Shown here: positions 1 to 9,775 of the stretch, one piece after another
Layout of the letters: the number at the start of each line of letters is the position of its first letter
Position numbering within the stretch: the first letter of the stretch is position 1
From: Echinometra lucunter
Lineage: Eukaryota > Echinodermata > Echinoidea > Camarodonta > Echinometridae
Length of the DNA: 64,000 nucleotides
Direction of reading: 5' to 3'
Assembly: GCA_029962745.1 (NCBI GenBank)
Contig: CM057161.1
Coordinates: forward strand, 3,995,521 to 4,059,520
Notes under the pieces: generated by a model
Database searches by the model: none
Seen by the model: the letters and a program-made list of their open reading frames with translations, nothing else
Told to the model about the DNA's origin: nothing
Made by a program: the position numbers and the translations under genes

Positions 1-418
1 ACCCCAGGTTCTGGAGTCAATTCTCAACTGGATCTCTTCTTCTCTTCCTTTGCTTTCTTCTCCTCTTTTCCTGTCGTCTCCTCATCTGTTGTCTTTCCAG
101 CTTTTCCTCCATGACTGACCTTACCACCTCCCTCCTTTGAGCTCCTGTCCCTGTCGCTCTTCCAGCTCTTCCTTCCATTGCTCTTCCCTTTCTTATTAAC
201 CTTCCTTTGAAGCTAAACTTTCTTATCCCCTCCTCTCCCTGGTCCTCCACCTTCTCCTTCTGCTTTCTCCATCTCACTCTTCTCCTCCACCTCTTCCTTG
301 GTCTCCATGCTTTCTATGACCTTCATAGATTTCTTGAGCTGGGCGTTGATACCGATCAGCTTGTAGCATGCCGTTAGTGTTTGCAGCTCTTGGCTAGATC
401 TTGAGATGACAAGCACAC
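1..418 (-). pseudogene. Exon Z, copy A (last exon of unrecognised gene, runs off window)
   Basis: Minus-strand exon following an acceptor (TTTGCCCAAACAG, read on the minus strand) just above 418. It opens in the phase left by exon Y: the codon split across the junction gives Gly, then VLVISRSSQELQT. A helical stretch with INAQLKKSMKVIESMET follows, then a Lys/Glu/Gly-rich low-complexity tail. A TAG at about residue 68 (after GGDKKV) replaces a sense codon present in sister copies, and a second stop lies further on, so this copy is broken. The exon recurs seven more times in the window. Function unknown; the composition suggests a short coiled coil plus a disordered charged tail. Confidence 0.6.
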
Positions 419-717
419 CTGTTTGGGCAAATAAAGAAAAAAAGCTGTTATGTGAAAACCAGAATGTAACTAGTATGCATACTTGAAAATAACTTTTATG
501 TAAGTATTTTCTTTTTAATTTTCAGGTATTGAAGTTTGAAAACATAAACCTATTCACAATAATCATATCACAATCTGACTGATTTCTTACTGGCTGGATA
601 TAAATCTGAAACTCTTTGATCATAACCATCATCATTATCATCATCATCATCATCATCATCACTACCACCACCATCACCACCAGCACCACCAACACCTCCA
701 CCACCACGGTTACATAC
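419..717. repeat. Y-Z intron with CAT/CCA microsatellite
   Basis: The intron between exons Z and Y. A trinucleotide tract of ATC/CAT passing into CCA units occupies about 627-706. The same tract stands in the equivalent introns at 36.7, 42.5 and 44.3 kb, so it was copied with the exons. It produces meaningless Asp-rich or Met-rich open frames. Confidence 0.8.
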
Positions 718-815
718 CACTTCGGTCGTCAGCAAACTGTTTACAGAGCAAGGCAAGCAAGACATCCTGATCATCCTCTTCACTAGAACCAAACAGCTCA
801 CAAGACCACATGGAC
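718..815 (-). CDS. Exon Y, copy A (acidic segment)
   Basis: 98-bp minus-strand exon bounded by a TTCTTCAG acceptor and a GTATGT donor. It is open throughout, entering with 1 nt and leaving with 1 nt, which fits both exon X (ends with 2 nt) and exon Z. It encodes SMWSCELFGSSEEDDQDVLL followed by ALLCKQFADDRS. Length and splice sites are the same in four copies of the window, which is strong evidence of a real exon. No family recognised. Confidence 0.65.
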
Positions 816-1277
816 CTGAAGAAAAATGGGAGACACAAAGTCGGAATACATCATTAATTCACAAATCATTATATTTGTAGATGATTCTTCCACAAAGCTC
901 TGGTTACCAAAGACACCAAGTATACTTTAGAGGATTTCTGTAGATTGAATCTACTCTACATACATGAGTTTTTGCTACTTCTGGCCATCCTTCTAAACTC
1001 CCAGGTTGCTCAATCAGCAAAGAAATCAATGGCATTTCTGGATGTGACATCAATGAGTTGCAGAAAATTGGGCCTAATCTCACACGAGATGGATGGAATA
1101 AACAAAAGTTTTGATACTATTCAAATGACCATTAGGGGCCTCAATCAGAAAAAAAAAACAACAAATACATTGAATTATCCATAAAAAATTTAATCCTATT
1201 TTAGGGTCCTGTTTTTACTGCGTTGTAAGGTGTGTGTATAGACTTGTAGGCCTTTCCCAAAGAGCTGAAGCACTGAC
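816..1277. other. X-Y intron, copy A
   Basis: Intronic sequence, colinear with 44.4-44.88 kb. A 79-codon open frame at 945-1184 on the plus strand is also seen in copy B, but it has no splice or coding support. I see nothing else here. Confidence 0.5.
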
Positions 1278-1467
1278 CTGTACACATGTAGAAGTCGGAG
1301 AGCATCCCTGCACCCAATGTGGTTGGTCAGGGTGACTACAGCTGCTTCTGGCATGGTGATTCCTGTGTCGCCCTCTGGTGAAGTGCTACTTGGCCATTCT
1401 CCAGCTCCTGGGCTGCTAGGCTCAGTTCCTCCTTGGCTGAATGGACCTTTGCCGAGAAGTCCTGGAT
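1278..1467 (-). pseudogene. Exon X, copy A
   Basis: 190-bp minus-strand exon between a TGTTTTAG acceptor and a GTCAGTGC donor. The first half reads IQDFSAKVHSAKEELSLAAQ in phase 0 (an amphipathic helix). The second half reads EAAVVTLTNHIGCRDALRLL in another frame. A 1-nt loss near the middle, relative to the copy at 42.8 kb, explains the switch. The splice sites are preserved. Six full or partial copies of this exon occur in the window and none is intact over its full length. Function unknown. Confidence 0.6.
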
Positions 1468-1758
1468 CTAAAACAGCAATATACATAAATTACATCTTGG
1501 TCTGTTGACCCTACTATTATTGGTGAAAATGGGGTTCACAAGAGAGGGGGGAGGGGCATGTGACTGAACAACAAAGTCAAATACAATTTTGAGATATACC
1601 TCTTGAAGAGAGAACAGCAAGAGAACACATGGAGCATGCAAGTTTCTTATATGGGTGGACAGGCAGTTTGTAGGTGAACCCATTCTTAACCCTTGTTTGA
1701 GGAAAGAAACTGCCCCAAAATGACAGAACTCATACCAAAGTGAATAAAATTGAATCAT

Positions 1759-1920
1759 CTGGGTGCCGTTGCATAAAAACTTGCTATTATAGTAACTTTG
1801 CCATCAATGGTAACTACCATGGTAAAAATGCTCAACAGCCAATCAAAATCCAGTATTCCATGAATGTTACCATTGATGGAAAAGTTACTAAAATAGCAAC
1901 TTTTATGCAACGGCACCCAG
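1759..1920. mobile_element. MITE, about 50-bp TIRs, CTGGGTGCCG ends
   Basis: About 160-bp element with near-perfect terminal inverted repeats of about 50 bp (CTGGGTGCCGTTGCATAAAA and its complement). It begins 7 nt past the splice donor of exon W and is present at the same place in copy B (45368-45529), so it predates the large duplication. It has no coding capacity. Confidence 0.8.
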
Positions 1921-1926
1921 GTATAC

Positions 1927-2017
1927 CTCTGGGCAGTGTCGAAGCTTTTTTGTCCCACATGTTTCTGACTGCATCTCAGATTTTGGTACATCTGATCAAT
2001 GCCCTTAAAGCTGACAG
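1927..2017 (-). CDS. Exon W, copy A
   Basis: 91-bp minus-strand exon with an acceptor ending GGAG and donor GTATAC. It is open in the frame VSFKGIDQMYQNLRCSQKHV followed by GQKSFDTAQ, and it joins in phase to exon U/V of copy B. Exon B differs by a 1-nt loss near the donor. Function unknown; it is a small Cys/His-containing helical segment directly downstream of the zinc-finger exon. Confidence 0.55.
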
Positions 2018-2288
2018 CTCCCCAGAGGTTATGATCAGATGAAATAAAAAGTTATTCAGAACTCCACCAAACTTGGTAACATATGGCACACAACATACCA
2101 AAAACATAGGACTTGTCTTCCTATCTCCACAATGTATTTGACACTCTGTTAATGCTGGTAAGATATGTGATACATAATCTCCATGTATCTTCTTATATTT
2201 CTTCAAAGCTGCACAAAAACAATTGTGTTGGGAATATATATGCATTTGTATGTATTTATGTTTCTTCAGAATTTAAATAAAAACTCAC
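2018..2288. other. Intron V-W, copy A
   Basis: Noncoding, colinear with copy B (45.63-45.90 kb). Nothing further seen. Confidence 0.5.
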
Positions 2289-2688
2289 TCTCTCCACATT
2301 TCATAAGAGCCATCTTGGACCAGGTTTGGGGGGTCACGCTCCTCCCACAGGTGATCAGAGTCGTCAAAGATCTTGGCCTTGTGGGCAGTGGTCAGGAGAT
2401 GATTCTCAAACTTCATCTCAGAGGTTCAGGGGAGCGTTTCATGAAGAGTTTTGTCGGTGATTTTCACCGACTAATTTGCTTTCAGCCAATCAGATGCAAG
2501 GATTTTCAGTAGCTTATAACATTTGTCGGTGATTTTCACTGACAAAACTCTTCATGAAACGCTCCCCAGGAGAACATGCAGAAGGAGCATGTGTGTTGTG
2601 GGGCAGTATATCTGCGCTGGCTTTGGGAGAGGAGTGTTAGCTGCTCTAGCCTGCTGTTGCAGGAAAACAACTTCCTCCAGATTAAGCA
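2289..2688 (-). pseudogene. Exon U/V, copy A: U1-like C2H2 zinc finger, split by a MITE
   Basis: Minus-strand exon from a CCAAACAG acceptor to a GTGAGT donor. The phase-0 frame gives a helical lead (LEQLTLLSQSQRRYTAPQHT) and then a finger: C-x2-C (CSFC), 12 residues, H (MKFENH), 5 residues, H (LLTTAH). That is the spacing of U1/matrin-type fingers, which bind RNA or protein. A TGA stands 4 residues after the second Cys and is shared with copy B. A 137-bp MITE sits between the Cys pair and the His pair. A 6-C run, against 5 in copy B, shifts the last part. Clearly a broken copy. Confidence 0.65.
2430..2566. mobile_element. MITE, GGGAGCGTTTCATGAA family, copy-A specific
   Basis: 137-bp element with TIRs of about 38 bp (GGGAGCGTTTCATGAAGAGT and its complement). 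It is flanked by CAG on both sides and absent from the same site in copy B, which reads GGTTCAGGAGAAC without a break. It therefore inserted after the A/B duplication, with a 3-bp target duplication. A 3-bp TSD fits PIF/Harbinger-like elements, but the family is not proven. Confidence 0.85.
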
Positions 2689-3297
2689 CTGTTTGGAAGG
2701 AAACAAGGAAAAAGATCCATAGTCATTATACATGTAATTCAGCGTTATAGGGCTCATTCAAACATCCTATAGTTAAAAAAAACCCCACCATTTTTTTGGT
2801 GTGTGTGTACCAAATAATGGTGAGTAGGAACGAGTGGCACAACAAAGGACCTAGGCATATAAGATACAGAAATACAAAACGTAGTACACTTGAAAAATAC
2901 CTTTTTTAAAAAAGACAATTACTCTGGTTAACGTAAACAAGCCTTACAATAACATTACATCAATATATCTTTAACCCCTTCTGTGCTAGCAAGTTTAGAA
3001 GAATCCCATTAAAGACTGCAACACGTGGAATCGAATGGTAGTCTGATTCTGTCAACATCCCTAATTCATGCACATACATATGTTGAATAGTCTACTCAAT
3101 GGTTGCTATAGAAGTAATAATTAGAAGCGCATATTTTGAATCTAACACAAGACAAAAAGTAAGTTCTCCATAAAACAAATCTCAGTATTTTTTCAGTCAG
3201 GAACCTTCGATGAAATCTAAATACACGCCACTTCCTACAAAAGAGGAACAAAAAAAATCAGTAATTAGATGCCTCATGGATCCGAACGCGACCTCAC
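2689..3297. other. Intron T-U, copy A
   Basis: AT-rich noncoding sequence matching 46.16-47.16 kb. Copy B carries about 390 bp extra at the equivalent of position 2998. A short exon may be hidden here, because the exon phases on either side do not agree, but I cannot see one. Confidence 0.4.
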
Positions 3298-3867
3298 CTG
3301 TAACTGTCATAGCCATGCTTGTAGTAGTTCTCCTTTTTGAGGCGCTTCCTACATGAAAGCCTGAACTTGTAGCATCGGAGCCACTCTTCCGCACTGCAAG
3401 GTCCCTGGCAGATTCCTATAACTCCTGGGCCAGGACCGGAGTAGGTTGTCCTACAGAACCTGCTCTTTGGGACCATGTTGGATCACTGGTGGCAGAAGCA
3501 GCCTTTGGCTGGCAACCTTCCACTCACTTTCATGACCACTTGGAAGGATACCATCCCTCGTACCAACAACATCTCTTGTGGACTGATTAGAGGCAGAGCT
3601 TCGCCATTGCTCCTTGCTGACACCATTTTGAGCATTCCTCCCTGTTCCTGGTAGGCCATCATTCACTCTTGCACCTGATGGTCCAATGCAGGATCCTTCA
3701 GAAGATACCTCTGAAGTGGATGGATGGCCATGTGACCCCTTGTGAGCCTTCCCTCCTCCTCTTCCTCCTCCTTCTCCTTCTCCTTCTCCTCCATTAGGGC
3801 ATTGGAGGACAGACAAAAAGGCATGAGATGGTTGATCTTTCCCGTTATGGTGGGACTGTTTTTTCTC
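3298..3867 (-). pseudogene. Exon S/T, copy A: Ser/Gly-rich region plus basic Cys-containing segment
   Basis: 570-bp minus-strand stretch from a TTTCTTTCAG acceptor to a GTGAGG donor. Frame 1 is open for about 135 codons from EKKQSHH: Gly/Glu-rich, then SNQSTRDVVGTRDGILPSGH, ending in a stop after KEQVL. A second frame then reads CSAEEWLRCYKFRLSCRKRL and KKENYYKHGYDSY up to the donor, which looks strongly coding. The same frame break is present in copy B, so either a small intron or a shared ancestral frameshift lies at about 3440-3450. Function unknown. Confidence 0.5.
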
Positions 3868-4632
3868 CTGAAAGAAAATACAATTTCCAGATCAAACAGA
3901 AACAAAAAAAGTATATTAAGAATATGCATATTACAAAGGAGAAATAAAATAAAGTTAAATTTATCATAAAAACTACACTAAACATATCTTACTTTCATCA
4001 AAATTTAACCCTAATAACCCAAACCTCAACTGTTTTGACTTTGAATAAAGGTTATGTACAATTTTGGTTTAAAAAAAAAGACACTAAAAATCACATCATC
4101 AGATTTCTCTGCTTTTAGATTATAGATAGCAAGATGCTAGTAAAACGAAGATACTGTGAATTCCCTCCCCCACCCCCAAAAGTATCAAAAGAAGGCCAAA
4201 AATAGTTTAGATCCCGGGTCATATAGATTTAAACTCCGACAAAGTTGACATATGTGCATTACACAGTGAACATATGAAGGTTCTGCGCATAAGTGGAAAA
4301 AAAAAAAGATAGGGAGAGAGAAAGATGAGGGTGGGGGTGATGAGGAGCATTCTATGATTTTAACTTTGAAAGACACAACTCCTCAGTCGATATCAAAGAA
4401 ATCAACAAGTATTGTTTCTCTCATAACATGTTTCCTATTTTACTTGTTCATCTTCTGTTCTAAGTAATAGGCATATTCAGAATTCAACTGCATTTCAGCA
4501 AAATAACAAAAAAATATAATAGTAATTATAATCAAGGTAATACCTTTTAATCATTATGCAGCCTCATCCCAATGTGCAGCTTGCCTATCCAATGGACAAC
4601 ACTGAGGGCGCTCTTGAACCAAGTCTCCTCAC
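3868..4632. other. Intron R-S, copy A
   Basis: Noncoding. Copy B carries two additional insertions in the matching interval, of about 1.05 kb and 1.3 kb. I see no exon here. Confidence 0.5.
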
Positions 4633-4886
4633 CTTCAAACAGGCCTCAATAACTCAGAACTTGGGACATTGACCACGTCTTCCATGTCTGCTTGTTGACA
4701 ACAAATTTCATGGCGAACATTTGATAATCTTGGGAGAGTCTAACCACGCCTTAGAATTGTGGGAGGAAGTCTGAGCCTACCACTGCAGCGAGTTTGTTTG
4801 CCTCGCTGTGGGCTGGCAATGGAGCGCTTCTGATGTTGCTTGCCTCATCCTCGGGGTCAAAGCATTGACAGCAATAGGGCCTTTCT
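4633..4886 (-). pseudogene. Exon R, copy A (frame degraded)
   Basis: Bounded on the minus strand by a GTACAG acceptor and a GTGAGG donor, both kept in copy B. Short frames resemble coding: CFDPEDEASNIRSAPLPAHS in A, and NALTPRMRQATSEVLCCQTQ in another frame in B. Neither copy is open end to end, and A and B differ by 5-nt and 1-nt indels. I infer a real exon that has decayed; the true frame is uncertain. Confidence 0.35.
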
Positions 4887-5510
4887 GTACCTACAATATT
4901 AATACAATCATAGAGAGACTGATGACTACCATAATACTCTTCAAACAGATACTTAATTTGCTTGTAAATAAGTTGCCATGTTGACTACGTTTATTTGTTC
5001 TTTTCTCTTAGCTTCACAGATAAAAGAAAACAACGCTGCTTGGAGAATTTCTCAAGCACAGACTTATAAAGCTCTATGATAGCTACTGAAAATGTCATAC
5101 TGCCAAAGAAGAAGGAGGAGGAGAAGAAGGGGGCGGAGGAGAAAAATGGGGGAAGAAGAAGCAGGAGAAAAAGACAGGAGGAAAAAGAAAGAGAAAGAAT
5201 GAATGAAGAAAGAAATACAGAAAGAAAAAAGAAAGCAGAGGAAAAAGAATAGTTAAAATAGTTTTCTTGATGACTCGACTCCAATATCTGATTGATTAGG
5301 TCACAGAGTCAAATAGGATAATATTTGAGGAGCTGGTATGATTGCTTCCATCCAAACCCAGACATGTCTAATATGTCAAATGGTTAACGCATTATAAAAA
5401 AGGGAAATTACAAAAAGTGTGTTCATGTCGGCTCTGCTCTTGTTGGTGTGCAAGACCTGGGCAAATCGCTTTCAACCCAAGTATTTTTTCTCCACTATTA
5501 CTGACCTCAC
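4887..5510. repeat. Intron with GGAGAA/GAAAGA purine tract
   Basis: Noncoding. About 5108-5250 is an almost pure A/G tract (imperfect GGAGGAGAAG and GAAAGA units) that makes long Lys/Glu or Ser/Phe open frames by composition. The same tract lies at 51.30-51.44 kb. Confidence 0.6.
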
Positions 5511-5693
5511 CATAAGTGCCCTTGTCCATGAAGATAGACTCAATCTCTCTGCTCAACTATCCCCAGCAATGATGTCCTTAGCCATGTTAGGTTTGCTGAT
5601 TCTGATGTTGATTTCATCAATGCCGTCATCATCAAGGTAGCCATTATCCGTTGATGAAGATCTCGAATCAGATGACGACAGGCATTGGTTTTT
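5511..5693 (-). pseudogene. Exon Q, copy A
   Basis: 183-bp minus-strand exon (acceptor TTTTAAGAG, donor GTGAGG). The phase that continues exon P reads TNACRHLIRDLHQRIMATLM, a Met/Ser-rich stretch, then WLRTSLLGIVEQR, with a stop at once after it. Copy B lacks 2 nt at that place, where its frame reads EQRLSLSSSARTLM to the donor, but it has a 5-nt insertion earlier. Each copy therefore carries a different lesion in the same ancestral frame. Confidence 0.5.
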
Positions 5694-5734
5694 CTCTTAA
5701 AAGGAATGTGTAAAACAAATAAATAGGTATTCTG

Positions 5735-5892
5735 GGGAGCGTCTCATGAAAGGACTTGTCGGATGTGTTATCCGACAAAGTCTGTTTTATCCGACAGTTG
5801 CCATAGTAATGATGCTTCTCAGCCAATCAAAATCAAGGAAAGATGTCAGATCTGAGAACGTGTCAGACAGCAAATGTTGATGAAACGCCCCC
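5735..5892. mobile_element. MITE, GGGAGCGT(C/T)TCATGA family, copy-A specific
   Basis: About 158 bp with ends GGGAGCGTCTCATGA and TGATGAAACGCCCCC. It is absent from copy B, where GTATTCAGATGAAAAC is continuous (about 51.93 kb). The same terminal family occurs at 2430 and 37150. Confidence 0.8.
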
Positions 5893-6210
5893 CAGATGAA
5901 AACTACAATAATATTGCTAAAGACAAGCATTCAGAATTTCAGTTGGCCCATGAACGGGGCTCCATTCTATAACAGCCAAGCTACTTACTGTGTGAAATTA
6001 TTCATTACATTCTTCAGAGCATCTGCACTGCAGGTGAAATGTATTTGAACAAAATCTTATGAAAATGCTTGGAGAAGTGTTGAAATTATTATCACTGAAG
6101 TTTATAGAAAACTTAGAGGGCCAAATATGCTCTAGAATATGAATCAAAGATCAAGTCTCTTTTTATTGGCAAGATAGATGTCATGTTTTAATGAAATAAC
6201 CCATTCTTAC

Positions 6211-6272
6211 CTTCTTTCAGATCCTAAACACCCCCGTTCCTGATATTTTCCATGAACCTCTTCAAGCCAGAG
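6211..6272 (-). CDS. Exon P, copy A (helical segment)
   Basis: 62-bp minus-strand exon, acceptor TTCTTCACAAAG, donor GTAAGA. It encodes LWLEEVHGKYQERGCLGSER plus 2 nt. It is the same length as in copy B (52262-52323), with one amino-acid change in sight. Likely part of a coiled coil. Function unknown. Confidence 0.6.
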
Positions 6273-7007
6273 CTTTGTGAAGAAGAAATAATGATAGAGC
6301 AGAAATGAATGTAGGCAACACCAATTGATTTACAAAGGAAAGATGATGAAAAATGAAGTAAATAAATGGCTTACATATGAATAGCAGCGGTTATAAGCAA
6401 ACAACCACATCCATTGCAGATGTATTATTTTCTTTGGAGGTTCAGTTGCAACAAGTGATAGAAGATATTTTTTTCATGATATTCACGAAGGCAGCATCGC
6501 CTTTTCTTGTGAAAATGACATTAGACCTACTCTTACTAGAAGTTTGATGCAACTAAACGTATGGTAGGCGCTAGGCCCAGCCCGTTGTAAAACCCGATGC
6601 AGCAGTCACAACGCGATGAAGGGACCTGAGTGAATCAGCGGTCACGTCATGGCGACTACCACATTATTCAAATATTGTGGGAATTTTGTGGAAAATGTGG
6701 CTTACCTTCAAACCATTAAATCAGGCCTTCGAAACTCCACTCCTTCCATAACACAAGGAACCCAAAATTGATCGAATGCTGCTGCTGGGATTCCTTGATT
6801 CATTGGCCCATGCATGTCACATGTTCAAATACTTTTAACCAACTCTTGAACGGTGGGATTAACCAATGCATGGGAATGATCTTAAATAAACAACATTTTC
6901 TAGCCAACCACATCACTTTGACGAACAGTTGGTCATTTTTTTTTCTTAACCAACTAGTTTTAATACATGACAATTTCATCAGTGTTTCTAAAGTGAATCT
7001 AGCCCTT
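6273..7007. other. Upstream intron of copy A, up to the gap
   Basis: Noncoding, matching 52.32-52.89 kb, with about 130 bp of A-specific sequence near 6516-6690. Several TTAACCAAC motifs lie at 6834-6960. The duplication is still recognisable at the last base before the gap. Confidence 0.6.
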
Positions 7008-7507
7008 NNNNNNNNNNNNNNNNNNNNNNNNNNNNNNNNNNNNNNNNNNNNNNNNNNNNNNNNNNNNNNNNNNNNNNNNNNNNNNNNNNNNNNNNNNNNN
7101 NNNNNNNNNNNNNNNNNNNNNNNNNNNNNNNNNNNNNNNNNNNNNNNNNNNNNNNNNNNNNNNNNNNNNNNNNNNNNNNNNNNNNNNNNNNNNNNNNNNN
7201 NNNNNNNNNNNNNNNNNNNNNNNNNNNNNNNNNNNNNNNNNNNNNNNNNNNNNNNNNNNNNNNNNNNNNNNNNNNNNNNNNNNNNNNNNNNNNNNNNNNN
7301 NNNNNNNNNNNNNNNNNNNNNNNNNNNNNNNNNNNNNNNNNNNNNNNNNNNNNNNNNNNNNNNNNNNNNNNNNNNNNNNNNNNNNNNNNNNNNNNNNNNN
7401 NNNNNNNNNNNNNNNNNNNNNNNNNNNNNNNNNNNNNNNNNNNNNNNNNNNNNNNNNNNNNNNNNNNNNNNNNNNNNNNNNNNNNNNNNNNNNNNNNNNN
7501 NNNNNNN
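7008..7507. other. Assembly gap (500 N)
   Basis: Exactly 500 N, the usual arbitrary scaffold-gap size. Open frames crossing it are meaningless. It separates gene copy A from the OTU/protease block, so the true distance and junction are unknown. Confidence 0.98.
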
Positions 7508-8542
7508 TCTCATAGTAGTAACCTGCTTTTTCCTGTAACTTAAATCTTGTCTGTACTTTTGCTTCTGTCTTTCTTTCTCTTTTTGTTTTACTTCAATTTT
7601 CCAATAAAGATCACAATGATACTTAAACTTCTTTTTACTTTTGTTTTTCATTTGACGTGCCTTTGCATTGAAAATATGATTTTCTTCCTTGTTGGCATTT
7701 TCTACCTTTGCCTGATCTCGTTTCTTTTTCATTCGTTCTTTATTGTATTTCCGAGTTCTGTCATAACACTTCCTTCGCCGTTTTTTACTTGAACTGTCAG
7801 CATTAGAAACATTTTTACATTTAGCAACTTTTCGTTCTTTCATACTTTTTCTTCCATTTCCAATTGTGTTCATTTCATACATGTCATTTTCATGGGTACA
7901 ATTCAAAGTCACAGATGACTGAACTGACAAAATGACATCGTAATGCATTTGTTTTGTGTTCCTGACATAAATGCCCTTTTCAGTTGTTTCCTTTCCAATA
8001 CGAACATGTTGGCCACAGAATATGCTCCATCTCAAATTCTCATCGTCATATACATAGATATCAGTTTCAATCAAATTTGCTAAAACAAGGATTTCCATTT
8101 CAGTAGCCCAAGTACCACTTTCCTGTATACTATTTTTTTAAACATAACCTGAAATACTGGTATAATCTGTTCTCAAAAAACTTACAAATATGTCTTGATT
8201 GCTTAGAAGATGTAAGACAATAGCTTCTCTCAAAGAACGATGACTTCTTTCATTTCCTGTAATGGCAAATGACACAGCACGATAAAAACAATTTCCATCA
8301 GCTATAATAAGTCTAATGTCTCTTGGTAGTCCAATAGGCACACATTCTTCAACTACAGGACTGCAAACAGAAGAGGTATGTGCTATGTTTAGCCTTTGGC
8401 AACATTCTTTTTTCCTTATTTCATCGATAGGCTTAAAAAGCAATGTTGAATGATTTTCTCCAATTATCATTATTTCCTCATTACTATCAGAAAATTCGTA
8501 TTCATCAATTCTAAAAGTATCATTCTCTTTCTTTTTGGGCAA
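7508..8542 (-). pseudogene. OTU cysteine-protease region 2 with Lys/Arg-rich tail (Helitron-like), cut by the gap
   Basis: Minus strand, N-terminus at the high coordinate. The OTU core LIIADGNCFYRAVSFAITGN contains the Asp and Cys of the catalytic triad. After an in-frame TAA (following SISGYV) it continues ESGTWATEMEILVLANLIET, and the last triad residue is in KQMHYDVIL. This is the order of an OTU fold. Then comes a strongly basic repetitive region (KKRRRKCYDRTRKYNKERMK and similar) running into the gap. OTU domains and basic repeats ahead of the Rep/helicase are known in Helentron-type Helitrons; that assignment is inference. The single stop indicates decay. Confidence 0.65.
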
Positions 8543-9148
8543 TTTAATTTTTGAATTTCCTTGCTACTGTCAGCATCCATTTTTGCATCACTTTCAAGAT
8601 TACTCAACTTTCGTTTTCTGCTTGAGATCGACTTCAGCTTCTTAAATCCATCTGTTTATATTCAATGCATCAGTGTCATTTCCATACCTAGTACAATAAT
8701 TGTCAAAATTTGCCTTTTGTTCATGTACATATTCCATTTTGATAGAGTGATTTCCTTAGTTTAAGACAAGTATTACTGAACTGTGGTTCTTTGAATTTGG
8801 TTAAAGCAACTGAAACACTCTTCAATTTCAATTTCTGACCATTATAACATACATTATAATTGATTCCTGTATTTACCTTTTCAGAGGAATGTAATAACTC
8901 TTGACTCTCAATCAATTTGTGAGGGGGAATATTTTTATCTGATCTATGATCATCCAAGCCTTCATAATGCATGGAAGATCCAGAATTTCCAGACTGACTT
9001 TCACTATTTAATGATGCCATTTGACTGAAGGAAATGTCCTGTAACTGTGGATACGTTTTTAAAGTTTCACTCTTACCAGATAGTGCTTTTGCATATATAC
9101 ACTAGTTACTTCGTATTAAATATACATAGGGCATCCCATTGTTTTTGC
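8543..9148 (-). other. Linker between protease and OTU 2, low coding support
   Basis: A minus-strand frame at 8721-9020 (starting MASLNSESQSGNSGSS, hydrophilic, Ser-rich) and some broken frames. It could be a disordered linker of the same polyprotein, but it has no recognised motif and is closed at both ends by stops. Confidence 0.3.
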
Positions 9149-9775
9149 TTACCACATGCAATGCTTATACACACCTTGCCAGCTTGGAGTACTAAGAAGA
9201 ACACTGTATCCATTGTCAATCAGTAAGCCTCGACTGCTTCTGGAATGTGAATCAAACATAAAGAAATTGTCTTTACCAGACAAAACAATCAAAGTACTTC
9301 CACCAAATGTCACAAAACATGCATCAGAATCACTACAGAGTTCTTGTTCGAGTGCTTGCTTCAATGGCACTGAAAGAGATTGAGCCAATATCAGTTGATC
9401 TCCATCTAACAATCCAGTGACTGGTTGACAATGTTCTATCTCAAACAATTCATCATATGATTCCAAACATTCAAACAGATCAGAGATCAGTAAGTATTCG
9501 TGGTCGAGTGACTTAAATCGTCGTATGTAACGATATAATTCATCACCATTAATCAAAATTCTGTCAAGATCTTTACTGTTCCAATCATTAGCATTTTTTA
9601 CTTTGCTATACAATAGACCAGATAATGAATTAGCAACACACTGCTTTCCTGCTGAATAACCAAATTTTCTGTGACCTTGATTAAATGTTCCTTGCGCAAC
9701 CTGTTTAATTTGCGTATTGACTGATGTGCATTTTTGTTAATGAATTTTGAGGGTTTCATCCTTGGTATTACATTC
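9149..9775 (-). pseudogene. Putative cysteine protease domain between two OTU regions
   Basis: Minus strand. One frame reads QGTFNQGHRKFGYSAGKQCV, then ANSLSGLLYSKVKNANDW and DLDRILINGDELYRYIRR, and ends with FGGSTLIVLSGKDNFFMFDS followed by HSRSSRGLLIDNGYSVLL. A Gln, a Cys in GKQC and an Asp-x-His (FDSH) in this order resemble the tegument-type deubiquitinase fold found in some eukaryotic mobile elements. The resemblance is from memory of the pattern, not a search. The frame is open for over 200 codons to the stop after CMW. The join to the upstream OTU 1 part is frameshifted near 9740-9770. Confidence 0.5.

Noticed and set aside
522..801. Asp-, Met- or Val-rich open frames over the CAT/CCA tract (also at 36.7, 42.5 and 44.3 kb)
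   Set aside because: Produced by the trinucleotide microsatellite; only the exon Y part has splice support.
1755..2042. Frames over the MITE and exon W on the plus strand
   Set aside because: They lie over an inverted-repeat element and the reverse of a supported exon.
6768..8098. Long frames crossing 7008-7507
   Set aside because: They run through N bases; only the flanking pieces can be judged.
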